From the NCBI GenBank assembly GCA_003255065.1, contig QAOA01007226.1, forward strand, positions 62,001 to 126,000: a stretch of DNA of 64,000 nucleotides, given 5' to 3'. The position numbers and the translations under genes were made by a program. Within the stretch, counting starts at the first letter, position 1. Each line of letters opens with the position of its first letter. Shown here in pieces: positions 62,490 to 64,000 of the stretch. The stretch is from Cercis canadensis (Eukaryota; Streptophyta; Magnoliopsida; Fabales; Fabaceae). Under the pieces are notes generated by a model. The model saw only the letters and a list, made by a program, of their open reading frames with translations, did no database searches and had not been told where the DNA came from.

Positions 62490-63607
62490 GAGTTAGAAAT
62501 AAGGATGAACCGAAAACGGGTCCTGAGGCAGGTATAGTGCCTTACCAGGAAACTAGCCAGCCCCAGATACAGTGAACCTGAAGAAAAATATCCGACTTAG
62601 AAACAGGGATGAACCGAAACAAGGCCCCGAGGCAGATATAGTGAGTCACCAGGAAACTGTCCAGCCCCAGACACAGTGAACCAAAACAAAAATATCCGAG
62701 TTAGAAACAGTTAGAAACTGGGATGAACTGACAAAGGTTCCCAGGGCATATATAGTGACTCACCAGGAAACTGTCCAGCCCCAAGTATAGTGAACCATAA
62801 GGAAAATATCTGAGTTAGAAAAAGGGATGAACCGAAAACGGCTCCCTAGGCTGATATAGTGACTTACTAGGAAACTGTCCAGTCCTAGATACAGTGAATT
62901 ATATGAAAAATATTCGAGTTAGAAATATTTAGAAACAGGGATGAACCGAAATAGGGTCCCGGGGTAGAGATAGTGACTCACCAGGAAATTGTCCAGTCCC
63001 AGATAAAGTGAACCATAACAAAAATAGGGATGAACCGAAACAGGGCCCTGGCCCAGATATAGTGAATCACCAGGAAATTATCCAGCCCCAGATACAGTAA
63101 ACCAGAAGAAAAATATCCGAGTTAGAAACAGGGATGAACCGAAACAGGGTCCCGTGGCAGATATAGTGCCTCACTAGGAAATTGTCTAGCCCCAGATACA
63201 GTGAACCGAAAGAAAAATATCCGAGTTAGAAACAGTTAGAAACTAGGATGAACGAAACAGGGTCCCGAGGCAGATATAGTGACTCACCAGGAAACAGTCC
63301 AGTCCCAGATACAGGGAACCATAAGAAAAATATCCGAGTCAAAAATAGGGACGAACAGAAACAGGGCCCTGGGCCAGATATAGTGACTCACCAGGAAACT
63401 ATCCAGCCCCAGAAGAAGTGAACCATAAGAAAAATCTCCGACGTAGAAATAGGGATGAACCGAAAACGGGTCCCGAGGCAGATATAGTGCCTCACCAGGA
63501 AACAGTCCAGTCCCAGATACAGTGAACCATAAGAAAAATATCAGAGTCAGAAATAGGGATTAACCGAAAATGGCCCTAGGCCAGATATAGTAACTCAACA
63601 GGAAACT
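62490..63607. repeat. Duplicated blocks J and K, second right-end copy
   Basis: This stretch is collinear with 47,440-49,057. It has AACTAGCCAG at 62,551, AGAAGAAGTG at 63,411 and AATGGCCCTAGG near 63,570. It lacks the 257-bp and 25-bp duplications found in the 47-49 kb copy. Near 63,020 a monomer has lost about 14 bp (AACAAAAATAGGG). Confidence 0.83.
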
Positions 63608-64000
63608 ATCCAACTCCAGATATAGTGAACCAGAAGAAAAATATCTGAGTTAGAAACAGGGATGAACCGGAACAGGGTCCCGGGGCAGATATAGTGACTT
63701 ACCAAGAAACACTCCAGTCACAGATACAGTGAATTATAAGAAAAATATCCGAGTAAGAAACAGTTAGAAACAGGGATGAACAGAAACAGTGTCCCGGGGT
63801 AGATATAGTGACTCACCAGGAAACTGTCTAGCCCTAGATACAGTGAACCGTAAGAAAAATATCTGAGTCAGAAACAGTTAGAAACAGGGATGTACCGAAA
63901 GCGGGTCCCGGGGCAGATATATTGACTCACCAAGAGTCTGTCCAGTCCTCGATAAAGTGCACTATAAGAAAAATATACGAGTTAGAAACATTTAGAAACA
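63608..64000. repeat. Satellite, end of window
   Basis: The sequence resembles 53.5-53.8 kb (CAGTCACAG at 63,715, offset 10,184), the start of block I. The array is cut in mid-monomer at the edge. Confidence 0.75.

Larger units (their letters stand above)
1..64000. repeat. Satellite DNA tandem array, 104/114-bp monomer
   Basis: The window is filled head-to-tail with one monomer. Using the TCCAG that follows GGAAACTG as a ruler, spacing is 104 bp in most units and 114 bp in units with a 10-bp insertion. Short blocks in order are CAGATATAGTGACTCACC, GGAAACTGTCCAG, CCCCAGATACAGTGAACC, ATAAGAAAAATATCC, GAGTTAGAAACAGGG, ATGAACCGAAACAGGG and TCCCGGGG. All copies read are in the same orientation and no inversion was seen. 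No gene, tRNA, rRNA or complete transposon interrupts it. The array is cut by both window edges. The arrangement (diverged monomers, higher-order repeats, segmental duplications) is that of eukaryotic heterochromatic satellite. I do not recognise the family by name. Its role (centromeric, pericentromeric or subtelomeric) cannot be decided from this sequence. Confidence 0.97.
40907..64000. repeat. Right array domain
   Basis: This domain has the same satellite but a different variant population. Monomers reading CCCCAGGTACAGTGAACC then ATAAGCAAAATATCC are frequent from about 40,950 onward. GATGTACCG replaces GATGTATCG. GGCTCCCGAGG and GTGCCTCACC forms are common. A 69-bp short monomer recurs ten times. 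GATTAACAG of the left domain disappears. It contains the two most homogeneous stretches of the window. Confidence 0.75.

Noticed and set aside
1..64000. CRISPR-like repeats
   Set aside because: The whole 104-114 bp unit is conserved. There are no short identical repeats separated by unique spacers, and no cas genes.
1..64000. CENP-B box in the monomer (minus strand TTCGGTTCATCCCTG)
   Set aside because: It fits the TTCG and central A of the box, but CGGG is replaced by CCTG, so the essential core is not met.
1..64000. RNA polymerase III gene (minus strand GGTTCATCCC as B box, TTTTT downstream)
   Set aside because: The key A of the B box is T, no A box is found at suitable distance, and no tRNA or SINE fold can be drawn.
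1..64000. Telomeric repeats (TTTAGGG or TTAGGG)
   Set aside because: CATTTAGAAACAGGG contains only a fragment. No tandem heptamer or hexamer was seen.
1..64000. rDNA intergenic spacer subrepeats
   Set aside because: No rRNA coding sequence or unique spacer is present in 64 kb. The array is far longer than normal spacer repeats.

Overview
The whole 64-kb window is one uninterrupted tandem satellite DNA array. I find no gene, RNA gene, CRISPR array or complete mobile element. All monomers I read run in the same orientation, and the array starts and ends in mid-monomer, so it continues past both edges. The basic monomer is 104 bp. A common 114-bp form carries 10 extra bases (a repeat of AGAAAC plus ATTT or AGTT) between GTTAGAAAC and AGGGATGAAC. 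The window holds roughly 600 monomers. The only clearly non-satellite DNA is about 97 bp at 15,824-15,920.

Organism: a eukaryotic nuclear genome, from pericentromeric, centromeric or subtelomeric heterochromatin. A plant is my best guess, but I cannot name a species. The reasons are the array size, the multi-level higher-order repeats (HORs), and the variation at CG and CAG/CTG positions, where many variants are C-to-T or G-to-A changes. That pattern is expected from methylated C, including the CHG context typical of plants. This is inference.

Structure, from small to large: (1) the 104-bp monomer looks like a degenerate trimer of a ~35-bp subunit; (2) monomer classes follow each other in a preferred order, clearest as a five-monomer 540-bp HOR (three 104-mers plus two 114-mers) at 5,598, 22,333 and 37,179, with 322- and 436-bp shortened forms; (3) kilobase segments are duplicated at offsets such as 2,575/2,783, 2,909, 4,606, 14,722 and 15,892/16,952 bp, and the copies mostly differ by whole numbers of monomers, the mark of unequal exchange; (4) a left domain (1 to ~39.36 kb) and a right domain (~40.9-64 kb) use different monomer variants. 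They meet at a 768-bp tandem duplication (39,360-40,905) bracketed by two single N bases.

The left domain is marked by GATTAACAG, GATGTATCG and GTAAACCATA variants. The right domain is marked by CCAGGTACAG...ATAAGCAAAAT, GATGTACCG and a recurrent 69-bp short monomer that has lost exactly one ~35-bp subunit. Two islands in the right domain (51.2-52.0 kb and 59.3-59.9 kb) are almost pure consensus 104-mers and look like the most recently homogenised DNA. The four N bases (15,921; 17,151; 39,359; 40,906) sit at a foreign insert or at duplication junctions, so the assembly there should be treated with caution.

The many small minus-strand open frames of 60-116 codons are by-products of a monomer with few minus-strand stops whose length is not a multiple of three. 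They are not annotated as genes.
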